Below are positions 32,556 to 40,707 of a DNA stretch of 64,000 bases, piece after piece. Each line of letters begins with the position of its first letter. Position 1 is the first letter of the stretch. The notes beneath the pieces were generated by a model. That model saw nothing but the letters and a program-made list of their open reading frames with translations. It was not told the origin of the DNA and searched no databases. The stretch covers positions 124,001 through 188,000 of the forward strand of contig JASGGY010000007.1 in the NCBI GenBank assembly GCA_047602575.1, written 5' to 3'. The DNA is from UBA1366 sp047602575. Its GTDB lineage: Bacteria; Bacillota; Clostridia; Oscillospirales; Ruminococcaceae. The position numbers were made by a program, and so were the translations under genes.

Positions 32556-34976
32556 ATGCCAAAAACCAATGTGCCCGCCGCGCCGAAAACCATTTCCAAA
32601 GACGACTTCCGGCAGGCTTTTGTAAAAATTCTCAACGACGATTACCAGACCACCCCCGCCGCCGCTTCCGACAAACAAGTCTATGAGTCTGTCACCAAAA
32701 TTGTCGTGGACATCCTAAAAGAAAAGCGCCGCAAATTCATCAACCGCACTGAATCCGCGGGCAAGAAAAAAGTTTACTACCTCTCCATGGAATTTCTCAT
32801 GGGGCGCTCTTTAAAAACAAGCCTGTATAATCTCGAGATGATCAACGAAGTCACCGATGCGCTCAAAGATTTTGACATCAGCATCGCCGGTGTGTTCGAG
32901 ATGGAGCCTGACGCGGGACTGGGCAACGGCGGACTCGGACGGCTCGCCGCCTGCTACCTCGATGCCATGGCGACCATGGGTTATTCTGCCACCGGCTATT
33001 CGATTTGTTATGAATACGGTATTTTTAAACAAAAGCTCGAGGACGGCTGGCAGACCGAGCTGCCCGACAACTGGCTGCCCGGCGGCAAGGGCTGGCTTGT
33101 ACCTGTTCCGGACAAAGCGGTCGAGATCCGCTTTGACGGAGAGCTGCGCGAAAGCTGGGACAAGCATTACCACTGCGTCACCCACGAGAACTACACAACC
33201 GTCCTTGCCGTACCGTATGACTTATACGTGTCAGGCTATGACAGCGACGGCGTGTCCGTCCTGCGCCTTTGGAAAGCCGAATGCCCGAGCTTTGATATGT
33301 CCATGTTCAACAAGGGCGACTACTCCAAAGCGCTGGGTCAGAACATCATCGCGCAGGCGATTTCAAAGGTTCTTTACCCCAACGACAACCACGCCGAGGG
33401 AAAATCCCTGCGCCTGCGCCAGCAGTATTTCATGAGCGCCGCGTCGGTGGGGGACATCGTCGCCGAGCATATGAGCGTCTACGGCACGCTCGACAACCTT
33501 CACGAAAAGGTCGCCATTCATATCAACGACACCCACCCCACCTTAGCCGTTCCCGAGCTGATGCGCATCCTGCTTGACGACTGCGGCTATTCGTGGAGCA
33601 AGTCGTGGCACATCGTCCAGAACACCTTTGCCTACACCAACCACACCGTCATGACCGAAGCCCTCGAGAAATGGGACTGCAACCTCCTCAAGAGCGTCAC
33701 CCCGCGCATCTTCTCCATCATCGTGGAAATCAACGAGCGCTACTGCCGCGATCTCTACGAGCGAACCGAGGACGGCGCGCGCGTGTCGAGAATGTCCATC
33801 GTACTCAACAATCAGGTGAAAATGGCAAACCTCTGCGTCCACGCCGCCCACAGCGTCAACGGCGTTGCGAAAATCCACAGCGAAATCATCAAGAAGGAAA
33901 CCTTCAAGGACGAATACCTCGACAGTCCCACGAAATTCAAGAACGTCACCAACGGCATCGCCTACCGCCGCTGGCTCTATCAGTCCAACCCCGGGCTGAC
34001 CGACCTGCTGCGTGAATGTATCGGCGACGGCTTCTTAAAGGATGCCGCGAACCTGAGCAAATTCTCCGTCTTTGCCGACAACAAGAGCGTCCTCGAGCAG
34101 CTGGGCAAAATCAAAAAAGACAACAAGCTCAATTTCTCAAAATATGTGAAAAACGAACTCGGTATCGCAATCAATCCCGACTCCGTGTTCGACGTTCAGG
34201 TCAAGCGCCTGCACGAATACAAGCGCCAGCATTTAAACGCGCTGCACATCATCGCCTCCTACAACGCGCTGCGCGAGAATCCGGATCTGGATGTCGTCCC
34301 GAAAACCTATATCTTCGCCGCCAAAGCCGCCCCCGGCTATTATCTGGCAAAGCAGATCATCAAGCTGATCTGGAACATCGGCGAGGAGCTGAAAAAGAAC
34401 CCGAAAATCGCTGAGAAGCTCAGCGTGGTGTTCCTTGAGGACTACCGCGTCACCCTCTCCGAGATCCTCATGCCTGCCGCGGAGCTTTCCGAGCAGATTT
34501 CGCTTGCCGGCACGGAAGCCTCCGGCACGGGCAACATGAAGCTGATGATCAACGGCGCAATCACCATCGGCACCCTCGACGGCGCAAACGTCGAAATCCA
34601 CGAAGCCGTCGGCGACGACAACATCTTCCTGTTTGGCATGAAAGAAAACGAAGTCATCCTGCGCAGGAACGGCTACAAGCCCGAAGCCCTCTGCAACCAG
34701 AATGCCGCCGTCAAAGCTGCCATCGACCGGATGTACCACGGTGTCAACGGCGAGAAATTCGACGATGTGGCGAATTCCCTGAAATTCAACGACCCCTATA
34801 TGGTGCTCGCGGACTTTGATTCCTACGCTAGCGCCCAGCGCTACGCGTCGGAATGCTACCGCAACCAGTTCGGCTGGCAGAAAAAATCCCTCCTGAACAT
34901 CGCCGGCGCAGGCATCTTCTCCGCCGACCGCGCCGTCAACGAATACGCCCGCGACATCTGGGGCGTAGGCAGATAA
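32556..34976 (+). CDS. glgP: Glycogen/starch/alpha-glucan phosphorylase
   Basis: GT35 phosphorylase of 806 residues that releases glucose-1-phosphate from alpha-1,4-glucans in the cytosol. Family features include VYYLSMEFLMGRSLKTSLYN, GNGGLGRLAACYLDAMATMG and the pyridoxal-phosphate lysine motif EASGTGNMKLMINGAI TIGTLDGANVEI near the C-terminus. It has the normal length. ACAGGAGGAA precedes ATG 32556. It stands alone, followed by two terminators. A GH13 enzyme (59280) elsewhere in the window could supply or trim glucans. Confidence 0.96.
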   Translation: MPKTNVPAAPKTISKDDFRQAFVKILNDDYQTTPAAASDKQVYESVTKIVVDILKEKRRKFINRTESAGKKKVYYLSMEFLMGRSLKTSLYNLEMINEVTDALKDFDISIAGVFEMEPDAGLGNGGLGRLAACYLDAMATMGYSATGYSICYEYGIFKQKLEDGWQTELPDNWLPGGKGWLVPVPDKAVEIRFDGELRESWDKHYHCVTHENYTTVLAVPYDLYVSGYDSDGVSVLRLWKAECPSFDMSMFNKGDYSKALGQNIIAQAISKVLYPNDNHAEGKSLRLRQQYFMSAASVGDIVAEHMSVYGTLDNLHEKVAIHINDTHPTLAVPELMRILLDDCGYSWSKSWHIVQNTFAYTNHTVMTEALEKWDCNLLKSVTPRIFSIIVEINERYCRDLYERTEDGARVSRMSIVLNNQVKMANLCVHAAHSVNGVAKIHSEIIKKETFKDEYLDSPTKFKNVTNGIAYRRWLYQSNPGLTDLLRECIGDGFLKDAANLSKFSVFADNKSVLEQLGKIKKDNKLNFSKYVKNELGIAINPDSVFDVQVKRLHEYKRQHLNALHIIASYNALRENPDLDVVPKTYIFAAKAAPGYYLAKQIIKLIWNIGEELKKNPKIAEKLSVVFLEDYRVTLSEILMPAAELSEQISLAGTEASGTGNMKLMINGAITIGTLDGANVEIHEAVGDDNIFLFGMKENEVILRRNGYKPEALCNQNAAVKAAIDRMYHGVNGEKFDDVANSLKFNDPYMVLADFDSYASAQRYASECYRNQFGWQKKSLLNIAGAGIFSADRAVNEYARDIWGVGR

Positions 34977-34987
34977 CAACATAACAA

Positions 34988-35023
34988 AAACACCGTCCGG
35001 ATTTTTACTTCGGACGGTGTTCT
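34988..35023 (+). terminator. glgP terminator
   Basis: AACACCGTCCG/CGGACGGTGTT stem ending in a short T-rich stretch. Confidence 0.75.
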
Positions 35024-35041
35024 TGACTGTCGATAAACCCT

Positions 35042-35115
35042 CCCAAAGGGGGCGTTGCCCCCTCTGGACTCCCCTCACCAAAGGGGGCATGCCCCCTTTG
35101 GAAACCCGTTGTTTC
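35042..35115 (+). repeat. Repeat family A, forward end (A6)
   Basis: Same layout as A1, with which it shares about 65 further bases after the GTTGTTT edge. Confidence 0.85.
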
Positions 35116-35215
35116 AGGGATTATACTTTGGTTTGCTTAGCAGATTTGTGCTTTGACTGCTGCTTTGCGATTCCATTGGGGTGATTGGAAAATGAGCATT
35201 TGCTTTTTTTCAGTC

Positions 35216-35257
35216 AAAAAAACACCGTCCGGTGAAAAAACCGGACGGTGTTTTTCT
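35216..35257. terminator. Terminator between A6 and the ABC permease gene
   Basis: Long stem AACACCGTCCGG/CCGGACGGTGTT with A and T runs. It repeats the stem of the glgP terminator 230 bases upstream, suggesting duplication. Confidence 0.85.
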
Positions 35258-35276
35258 TGTAACAGAAAAGAGGGGA

Positions 35277-36116
35277 CTATTCGAGGTTGAGCCGTTTTTT
35301 CATAACGGTCGCCGTCACCCAGTAAAACAGCGCGCTGAGCGCAACCGCCACGCCGTTGATTACCCAAACAAACTGCGTATAAACGTCGGCTACTATCTTA
35401 TCCCATTGTTTGTTAAATTCCTGCCGATTCAAATGATTAGATTTTTCGACGAGTTTATCGTTAATGCGCGTGTCCATATTTGCGGCATACACGGCAAACA
35501 GCGTGATAAAGGTAATGGACAGCACGATGAACAGCAGCGCAAACAGCCCGTTTTTATGCTTGTTTGGCACGGAGGAAACTGCCACGCAGCAGTATGCAAA
35601 CAGAATGCAGAAGCACGAACCCGTCACCACCAGCAGATGCCCGCCGCTATACAGCAACGGCAGTTTGGCAAAGTTGTCAAGATAGTCGCGGATAAGATCA
35701 CCTAAATCAGAAAATGAACCAAAATAATCTATATTTATATAAACAATCAGCGCCGATGCCGTAATGACCAGCGAGGAAACCACCGCTGTAATAATGCCCA
35801 CAATCATCTTGCTGACAATCAGGTTGTGAACGCTCACCGGCAGCGTGTTCATCAGATACCCCTCATCGGAAAACAGGTTGCTCTTAAACCGCTTGATGAC
35901 CAGAATCACCGTATAAAAGCCTAAGAAGGTGATTGACAGAGAGAACACAACGAGGGATACCGTCTGCAAGATATTGTCACTGCTTTCGAAATTCGGATCG
36001 CCCGTTGCCGTGGAAATAATCCGGCAGATTACCGCCAGAATCAGCATTCCCAGAAACATCAGCGCACTACTTGCATAAACCGCGCGCAGCTCGTGCTTAA
36101 TCAGCTTTCTTAACAT
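35277..36116 (-). CDS. ABC transporter permease
   Basis: A 279-residue membrane protein with six hydrophobic helices and a large loop (DTRINDKLVEKSNHLNRQEF) before the last one. It resembles ABC-2-type permeases of antibiotic or lantibiotic-response exporters (YtrC/D-like). The start overlaps the ATPase stop by seven bases. With the ATPase and GntR repressor it makes a YtrABC-like cassette, in which the repressor often responds to cell-wall antibiotics; substrate unknown here. Confidence 0.78.
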   Translation of the reverse strand: MLRKLIKHELRAVYASSALMFLGMLILAVICRIISTATGDPNFESSDNILQTVSLVVFSLSITFLGFYTVILVIKRFKSNLFSDEGYLMNTLPVSVHNLIVSKMIVGIITAVVSSLVITASALIVYINIDYFGSFSDLGDLIRDYLDNFAKLPLLYSGGHLLVVTGSCFCILFAYCCVAVSSVPNKHKNGLFALLFIVLSITFITLFAVYAANMDTRINDKLVEKSNHLNRQEFNKQWDKIVADVYTQFVWVINGVAVALSALFYWVTATVMKKRLNLE

Positions 36117-36808
36117 CTGAACACCTCCCGGAACAGCGCATCCACGCTGCAGCCGTTTTCCTCGCGTATTTCGTCCACCGTCTTGTGCAGCTTCACAGCA
36201 CCATTCTGAATCATAATCACATCATCCAGCACCGGCTCAATGTCCGCAATCAGGTGGGTGGAAATGATCACCGCCGCGTTTTCGTTGTAATTGGTGATGA
36301 TCTTGTCGAGAATATAATCCCGCGCCGCCGGGTCAACACCCGCGATTGGCTCGTCAAGTAAGTATAAATCCGCCTCGCGGCTCATCACCACGATCAGCTG
36401 GATTTTTTCCTTCGTGCCCTTCGACATCCGCTTGAAGCGATCGCTCGGCTGAATCTTCAGCGCCTTGAGCATCTCAAGCGCCTTCTCCTCGTTGAAGTCC
36501 GCGTAGAAATCCTTGAAGAACCGCAGAATATCGCTCACCCGCATCCAGTCCGCGAAATAATGCCGCTCCGGTAAATAGGACACAATCTTTTTCGTTTCAA
36601 TCCCGATGGGCTTCCCGTCCACCGCGAGTGTCCCGCTCGTGGGTGTGAGCAAGCCGCTCACCAGCTTGATGAACGTCGTCTTCCCGCTGCCGTTGGGTCC
36701 GAGCAAGCCAATGATCTGCCCGCGTCTGAGGCTGAGATTGATGCCGTCAAGCGCACGGAGCTTCCCGTAATTTTTGGTCAGGTTCTCACAGCGCAAAATT
36801 TCTTCCAT
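36110..36808 (-). CDS. ABC transporter ATP-binding protein
   Basis: A 232-residue ATPase with Walker A GPNGSGKTTFIKL, signature-region KRMSKGTKEKIQL and Walker B LYLLDEPIAGVD, then the STHL switch histidine. The signature is degenerate (SKGTKEK), as in YtrB/YhcH-type proteins. AAAGGCGG precedes ATG 36808. It lies 49 bases after the GntR gene. Confidence 0.9.
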   Translation of the reverse strand: MEEILRCENLTKNYGKLRALDGINLSLRRGQIIGLLGPNGSGKTTFIKLVSGLLTPTSGTLAVDGKPIGIETKKIVSYLPERHYFADWMRVSDILRFFKDFYADFNEEKALEMLKALKIQPSDRFKRMSKGTKEKIQLIVVMSREADLYLLDEPIAGVDPAARDYILDKIITNYNENAAVIISTHLIADIEPVLDDVIMIQNGAVKLHKTVDEIREENGCSVDALFREVFRC

Positions 36809-36857
36809 AAAAAAATCCGCCTTTCCTCATCATATTGTCGCGTTCTTTGTGAAAACC

Positions 36858-37217
36858 CTAACCCGTCTGCGCGCGCAGCTTTTCCGCAATCTCTTCGCGG
36901 GTAAAGCCGTACTTTTTCATCCGCTCGAGAAACGCCGTGATCTCCGCCGCGGAAATCTGCTCGCGCAGCCGCAGGATCAGCGCCTCGTCGTCGGTGATAA
37001 ACTTTCCCGCCGTGCGCTGGCTGGTGACAAGCCCCGTGCGCTCCAGCTCGGTGAGCGCCTTCTGCATCGTGTTGGGGTTGACCTTGGCTTCCTGCGCAAG
37101 ATCCCGCACCGACGGAATCCGCAAGCCCCGCACGTATACCCCCGCGATAACGCGCATCTGGATTTCCTCAACCAGCTGTAAATAAACCGGTCTGTCCGAT
37201 GTGATCTGCCAATTCAT
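36858..37217 (-). CDS. GntR family regulator, YtrA subfamily
   Basis: A 119-residue repressor with an N-terminal winged helix (YLQLVEEIQMRVIAGVYVRG, RIPSVRDLAQEAKVNPNTMQ) and only a short C-terminal dimerisation part, characteristic of the YtrA subfamily. It probably represses its own operon (itself plus the ABC exporter) through the palindrome at 37237-37258, which overlaps the -10. AAAGGAG lies eight bases before ATG 37217. Confidence 0.9.
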   Translation of the reverse strand: MNWQITSDRPVYLQLVEEIQMRVIAGVYVRGLRIPSVRDLAQEAKVNPNTMQKALTELERTGLVTSQRTAGKFITDDEALILRLREQISAAEITAFLERMKKYGFTREEIAEKLRAQTG

Positions 37218-37236
37218 CCGATCCGCTCCTTTCTGA

Positions 37237-37258
37237 TTGTATTAATACCGTAATACAA
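37237..37258. promoter_or_regulatory. Operator for the YtrA-type repressor
   Basis: TTGTATTA-N6-TAATACAA, perfect 8-base arms, sitting at the transcription start of the gntR-ABC operon. Confidence 0.8.
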
Positions 37259-37286
37259 TAATATAGCAGTACACCGCAATTGTCAA
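37258..37286 (-). promoter_or_regulatory. Promoter of the gntR-ABC operon
   Basis: Minus strand TTGACA (37286-37281), 17 bases, TATTAT (37263-37258). Confidence 0.85.
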
Positions 37287-37320
37287 GCGCCCATCCTCAA
37301 ATTTACACTTTGTTCACAAA

Positions 37321-37350
37321 AAAGGCGGAGCCATAAAAGCTCCGCTTTTT
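37321..37350 (-). terminator. Terminator downstream of enolase
   Basis: AAAGGCGGAGC/GCTCCGCTTTTT hairpin with a T-run on the minus strand. Confidence 0.65.
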
Positions 37351-37390
37351 AGAGGTCAGAGGTCAGAGGTTAGAAGTCAGAAGCTGGGAG
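37351..37390. repeat. AGAGGTC/AGAAGTC heptamer array
   Basis: Five consecutive 7-base units of the type AGAGGTC, AGAGGTT, AGAAGTC. Similar arrays occur at 41981, 52399, 56205, 56309, 60668 and 60779. Confidence 0.7.
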
Positions 37391-37493
37391 ACACATTGCA
37401 TAAATCCCACACACTCTTTAAATGCAACCCCTGTAAACCCCTCAGTTTTGCACATATCACTATCCATGAAACCCCACAAACTCCCCAACACAA

Positions 37494-37567
37494 AACAACG
37501 GGTTTCCAAAGGGTACTTGTACCCTTTGGCGAGGGGAGTCCAGAGGGGGGCAGCGCCCCCCTTTGGA
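37494..37567 (-). repeat. Repeat family A, reverse end (A7)
   Basis: Inverse family-A end finishing 14 bases from the enolase stop. 37391-37493 shows no gene. Confidence 0.85.
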
Positions 37568-37580
37568 AGCACGGACAAAC

Positions 37581-38861
37581 TTATCTTCGGTTAAAGCAAT
37601 GCACGCCGGGGTAGGCGGCGGAGGAGGAGAGTTGTTCTTCGATGCGGAGGAGGCGGTTGTATTTTGCGACGCGCTCGCTGCGGCTGGGGGCGCCGGTTTT
37701 GATCTGACCGGCGTTGAGGGCGACGGCGAGATCTGCAATGGTGGTGTCCTCGGTTTCGCCGGAACGGTGGGAGATGACCGCCGTGTAGCCCGCGCGCTTT
37801 GCCATCTTGATCGCCTCAAGGGTTTCGGAGAGCGAGCCGATTTGATTCAGCTTGACGAGAATCGAGTTGCCGCAGTGGTTGGTGATGCCCTTGGCAAGGC
37901 GCTTGGTGTTCGTTACGAACAAGTCGTCGCCGACCAGCTGCAGCTTGTTGCCGAGCTGCGCGGTGAGAAGCTTCCAGCCCGCCCAGTCCTCCTCGTCGAG
38001 CGCATCCTCAATCGAGTAAATCGGATACGCGTCTGCAAGCGCCTTCCAGTGCGCGATCAACTCGTCGGTGGTGTAAAGCTTCTGCGCTTTGGGCAGGAGG
38101 TAGTTGCCGTCCTCCGCTTTCCATTCGCTCGATGCCGCGTCCATCGCCAGCACAAAATCCTTGCCCGGCTCGTAGCCCGCCTTCTTTACCGCGTCAAGAA
38201 TGTATTCAATCGCCTCCGCGTCGCTCGCTAGGTTCGGCGCAAAGCCGCCCTCGTCGCCGACAGAGGTCGCAAGCCCCTTTGCCTTGAGCAAGCCCGCCAG
38301 CGCGTGGAACACCTCCGTGCATTGCCGCAGCCCCTCGCGGAAGCTTTCCGCACCCACGGGCATGATCATGAATTCCTGCACGTCAATGTTGTTCGCCGCG
38401 TGCGCGCCGCCGTTTAAGATATTCATCATCGGCACGGGGAGCGTGTTCGCCGAAACGCCGCCGATGAATCGGTACAAGGGCATTTTGTAAGCCGCCGCCG
38501 CCGCTTTTGCGCTTGCGAGGGAAACGGCAAGAATCGCGTTTGCGCCGAACGCGGACTTGTCGTCCGAGCCGTCCGCGCGGATCATGATGTCGTCGATGCC
38601 GTAAACATCGGTGGGGTCTTTGCCGATGAGAAGCTTGTTGATATCGTGGTTGATGTGCTTGACCGCCTTGGAAACGCCCTTGCCGCCGAAGCGATTCTTG
38701 TCGCCGTCGCGCAGCTCAAGAGCTTCAAACTGTCCGGTGGAAGCGCCGCTGGGGGCAGCCGCCGTACCGACCGTGCCATCCTCAAGGATTACATCCGCCT
38801 CAACGGTGGGGTTCCCGCGGGAGTCGATGATTTCGCGTCCGATGATTTTTTCGATTTTCAT
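37581..38861 (-). CDS. eno: Enolase
   Basis: Enolase, 426 residues: 2-phosphoglycerate to phosphoenolpyruvate in glycolysis, Mg-dependent and cytosolic. Clear motifs are SRGNPTVEADV, GAHAANNIDVQEFMI, the Mg ligands in SIEDALDEEDW and LVGDDLFVTN, the signature ILVKLNQIGSLSETL and SHRSGETEDTTIADLAV. ATG 38861 follows AAAGGA. The promoter carries the TTAGC-N4-GCTAA operator also found at feo, unexpected for a glycolytic gene. Confidence 0.97.
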   Translation of the reverse strand: MKIEKIIGREIIDSRGNPTVEADVILEDGTVGTAAAPSGASTGQFEALELRDGDKNRFGGKGVSKAVKHINHDINKLLIGKDPTDVYGIDDIMIRADGSDDKSAFGANAILAVSLASAKAAAAAYKMPLYRFIGGVSANTLPVPMMNILNGGAHAANNIDVQEFMIMPVGAESFREGLRQCTEVFHALAGLLKAKGLATSVGDEGGFAPNLASDAEAIEYILDAVKKAGYEPGKDFVLAMDAASSEWKAEDGNYLLPKAQKLYTTDELIAHWKALADAYPIYSIEDALDEEDWAGWKLLTAQLGNKLQLVGDDLFVTNTKRLAKGITNHCGNSILVKLNQIGSLSETLEAIKMAKRAGYTAVISHRSGETEDTTIADLAVALNAGQIKTGAPSRSERVAKYNRLLRIEEQLSSSAAYPGVHCFNRR

Positions 38862-38888
38862 GAAATTCATCCTTTCTGTTCGCTTTTC

Positions 38889-38904
38889 GTTAGCATTCGC
38901 TAAC
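38889..38904. promoter_or_regulatory. Palindromic operator GTTAGC-N4-GCTAAC in the enolase leader
   Basis: Perfect 6-base arms around ATTC, about 10 bases after the -10 of eno, the same geometry as the feo site at 12049-12062. Confidence 0.6.
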
Positions 38905-38913
38905 TTCACCTGC

Positions 38914-38942
38914 ATTATACCATAATTTTCTGCGCAAGTCAA
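38914..38942 (-). promoter_or_regulatory. Enolase promoter
   Basis: Minus strand TTGACT, 17 bases, TATAAT with extended TGG. Between here and 39223 (about 280 bases) nothing else was recognised. Confidence 0.85.
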
Positions 38943-39222
38943 GCACATTCTGCCGAAATTGCCGTGTGCGCAGTGCGCGGCTCCCGTTATTATGCACAGG
39001 TTTTACCGAGATATTTGCGGGAGTTGAAAAATGCTGGCTGTTCGCACCGACTCACATCAGCCACGCTGTCACTGTATTCTCATTTAACAAACGAATTGAT
39101 ATAATGTCAGATAAACGAAATTGCTTCATGAAAAATACAACAAATAATATATGCAAACAGTACAAATAGGGCTGCTTTAAAATGGTTATTGTAACGAAAT
39201 GTAGAAACTAGAATCATAAGTG

Positions 39223-39251
39223 TTGAAAAATGGGAAAATACATGATATAAT
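39223..39251 (+). promoter_or_regulatory. Promoter of the 39314 lipoprotein gene
   Basis: TTGAAA (39223-39228), 17 bases, TATAAT (39246-39251). Confidence 0.78.
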
Positions 39252-39313
39252 TTATTAATAACAAATATGTAAAATCAATCATTTCGGAAGCTGTAAAGGA
39301 GGATGAAGCACAC

Positions 39314-39940
39314 ATGAAAGCGAGATTATTCATCACTGCGGCTGCATTGTTGTTGTGCCTGAGCGTATCCGCGTGCGGTAACGACAGCGAAAGCGTAAAA
39401 GACAGTACCAAAGAGGGTACAAAAGCGTCAACCACCACGACTTCCGCCGCGACAACAACTGCCGCTACCACAGCATCTGCCGCAACAACGACGACCTTAG
39501 CAAGCGCGACAGAGAGCAAAACGAGCCTTTCAAAAGCGGATATCCAGAAGATTTATATCTCCGACAATAGAAAGACAGTTGAAATCCAACCCGACTCTGA
39601 TGCGTGTCCGGACATCTTATCGAAACTCTCTGTGATTCTTCAAGACGATCAGTGCGGCGGCGTAGACGGCGAGATTACGAGAGAAAAACCGGGCGGGCTT
39701 TACGGTTTCTCTGATGGTTTCTTTGTAGAAATTGACTTCGCCCAACCCCAGAAATTAACCTTCGGCAGCGATAGCTTCACAGCGGTCACGGCATTGTTCT
39801 ATCGAAGTGATGAAGCCGTTATTTACCTCACAGATGAAAGCGATTTGAGCGGTGAGATTACGTCCAAAGCTGGTTATCTTTACAGAAACGAGGCGCAGTT
39901 CACGTCTTTCAACCAAACGATAGAGCCGCTGCTTTCGTGA
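39314..39940 (+). CDS. Putative lipoprotein with Thr/Ala-rich linker
   Basis: A 208-residue exported lipoprotein. The signal peptide ends in LSVSAC (Cys21), then a low-complexity Thr/Ala/Ser linker of about 45 residues, then a compact C-terminal domain of about 140 residues (SKADIQKIYISDN ... SFNQTIEPLL) without a recognised family. The linker would hold the domain away from the membrane through the wall. AAAGGAGG precedes it. A family-C hairpin two bases after the stop serves as terminator. Confidence 0.75.
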   Translation: MKARLFITAAALLLCLSVSACGNDSESVKDSTKEGTKASTTTTSAATTTAATTASAATTTTLASATESKTSLSKADIQKIYISDNRKTVEIQPDSDACPDILSKLSVILQDDQCGGVDGEITREKPGGLYGFSDGFFVEIDFAQPQKLTFGSDSFTAVTALFYRSDEAVIYLTDESDLSGEITSKAGYLYRNEAQFTSFNQTIEPLLS

Positions 39941-39942
39941 TA

Positions 39943-39999
39943 AAAAATTGCTCCGCCAATCAAAGCGCAAGGCTTCGTTGTCGGAGCAATTACTTTTTT
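39943..39999 (+). repeat. Hairpin repeat family C, copy 3, acting as terminator
   Basis: Arms TTGCTCCGCCAA and TTGTCGGAGCAA with T-run; directly follows the lipoprotein stop. Confidence 0.75.
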
Positions 40000-40093
40000 C
40001 GTCCTTAAATTTCATCGGAGCGGGGGATTATTACAAAGTGTTATCAGCCGTTATAATGAAAGCAACTGAATGAAAACAGCGAAAGGAGCAGCC

Positions 40094-40672
40094 ATGACCC
40101 TGTATCATTATTTTGACAAGCGCACCGGTCCGTTCCGCAATCTTTCCGACCTGCCGCCGGAGGGAGCGCAATCCGTGCTTGCGGATGCGCGCCGGAATTA
40201 CCCCGCCAGTCAGCCCGCTTCCCGCGATGAGAACTATATGCAGCGGCGGTACGGCTATGAGGAAACCGCCCGCCGCCTGTTTGCGGACATGGGCGGTAAA
40301 ATCGAGCGGGAAGCGCCCCATTTTCTATGCGTGGAGGAATGTGCGTGGCTGTACACCTGGTACGAGCAGCCCGCGTATGTGGCAATCCCGTTTGAAGAAT
40401 TCGACGCGAGCACCCTGTCGTTTACTTACGGCGACCTGCACCCCACATTCAGCCCCATCGTCACCGATGGACTGGAATACCGCAGAAAGCTGTATATGCT
40501 GGACGGCATCACGGACATCATCGCTCGCTACGGCTTGCCCCAGACGCACGAATACCGCGGAGAGCTGGGCTTTCCGCGGTATGTGGAAGCGCACGCGTGG
40601 AGCGATGAAACCGTCCGCCGGTTCAGCAGCGAGTGCTTCTGGCAGGACGCGCCGCCGAAGAAGACGTATTGA
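40094..40672 (+). CDS. Conserved hypothetical protein
   Basis: A 192-residue soluble protein with no recognised domain. It is rich in aromatic and charged residues (LYHYFDKRTGPFRNLSDL, CVEECAWLYTWYEQPAYVA, SFTYGDLHPTF). No signal peptide or membrane segment is present. GAAAGGAG seven bases before ATG 40094 supports the start. It converges with the ferritin-like gene, leaving only 35 bases between stop codons. Confidence 0.6.
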   Translation: MTLYHYFDKRTGPFRNLSDLPPEGAQSVLADARRNYPASQPASRDENYMQRRYGYEETARRLFADMGGKIEREAPHFLCVEECAWLYTWYEQPAYVAIPFEEFDASTLSFTYGDLHPTFSPIVTDGLEYRRKLYMLDGITDIIARYGLPQTHEYRGELGFPRYVEAHAWSDETVRRFSSECFWQDAPPKKTY

Positions 40673-40707
40673 CCGCAAACGCCCGTTCAGTCATGCTGCT
40701 GCGGTGC

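Noticed and set aside
37351..37390. CRISPR array
   Set aside because: Seven-base units without unique spacers and no cas genes nearby.
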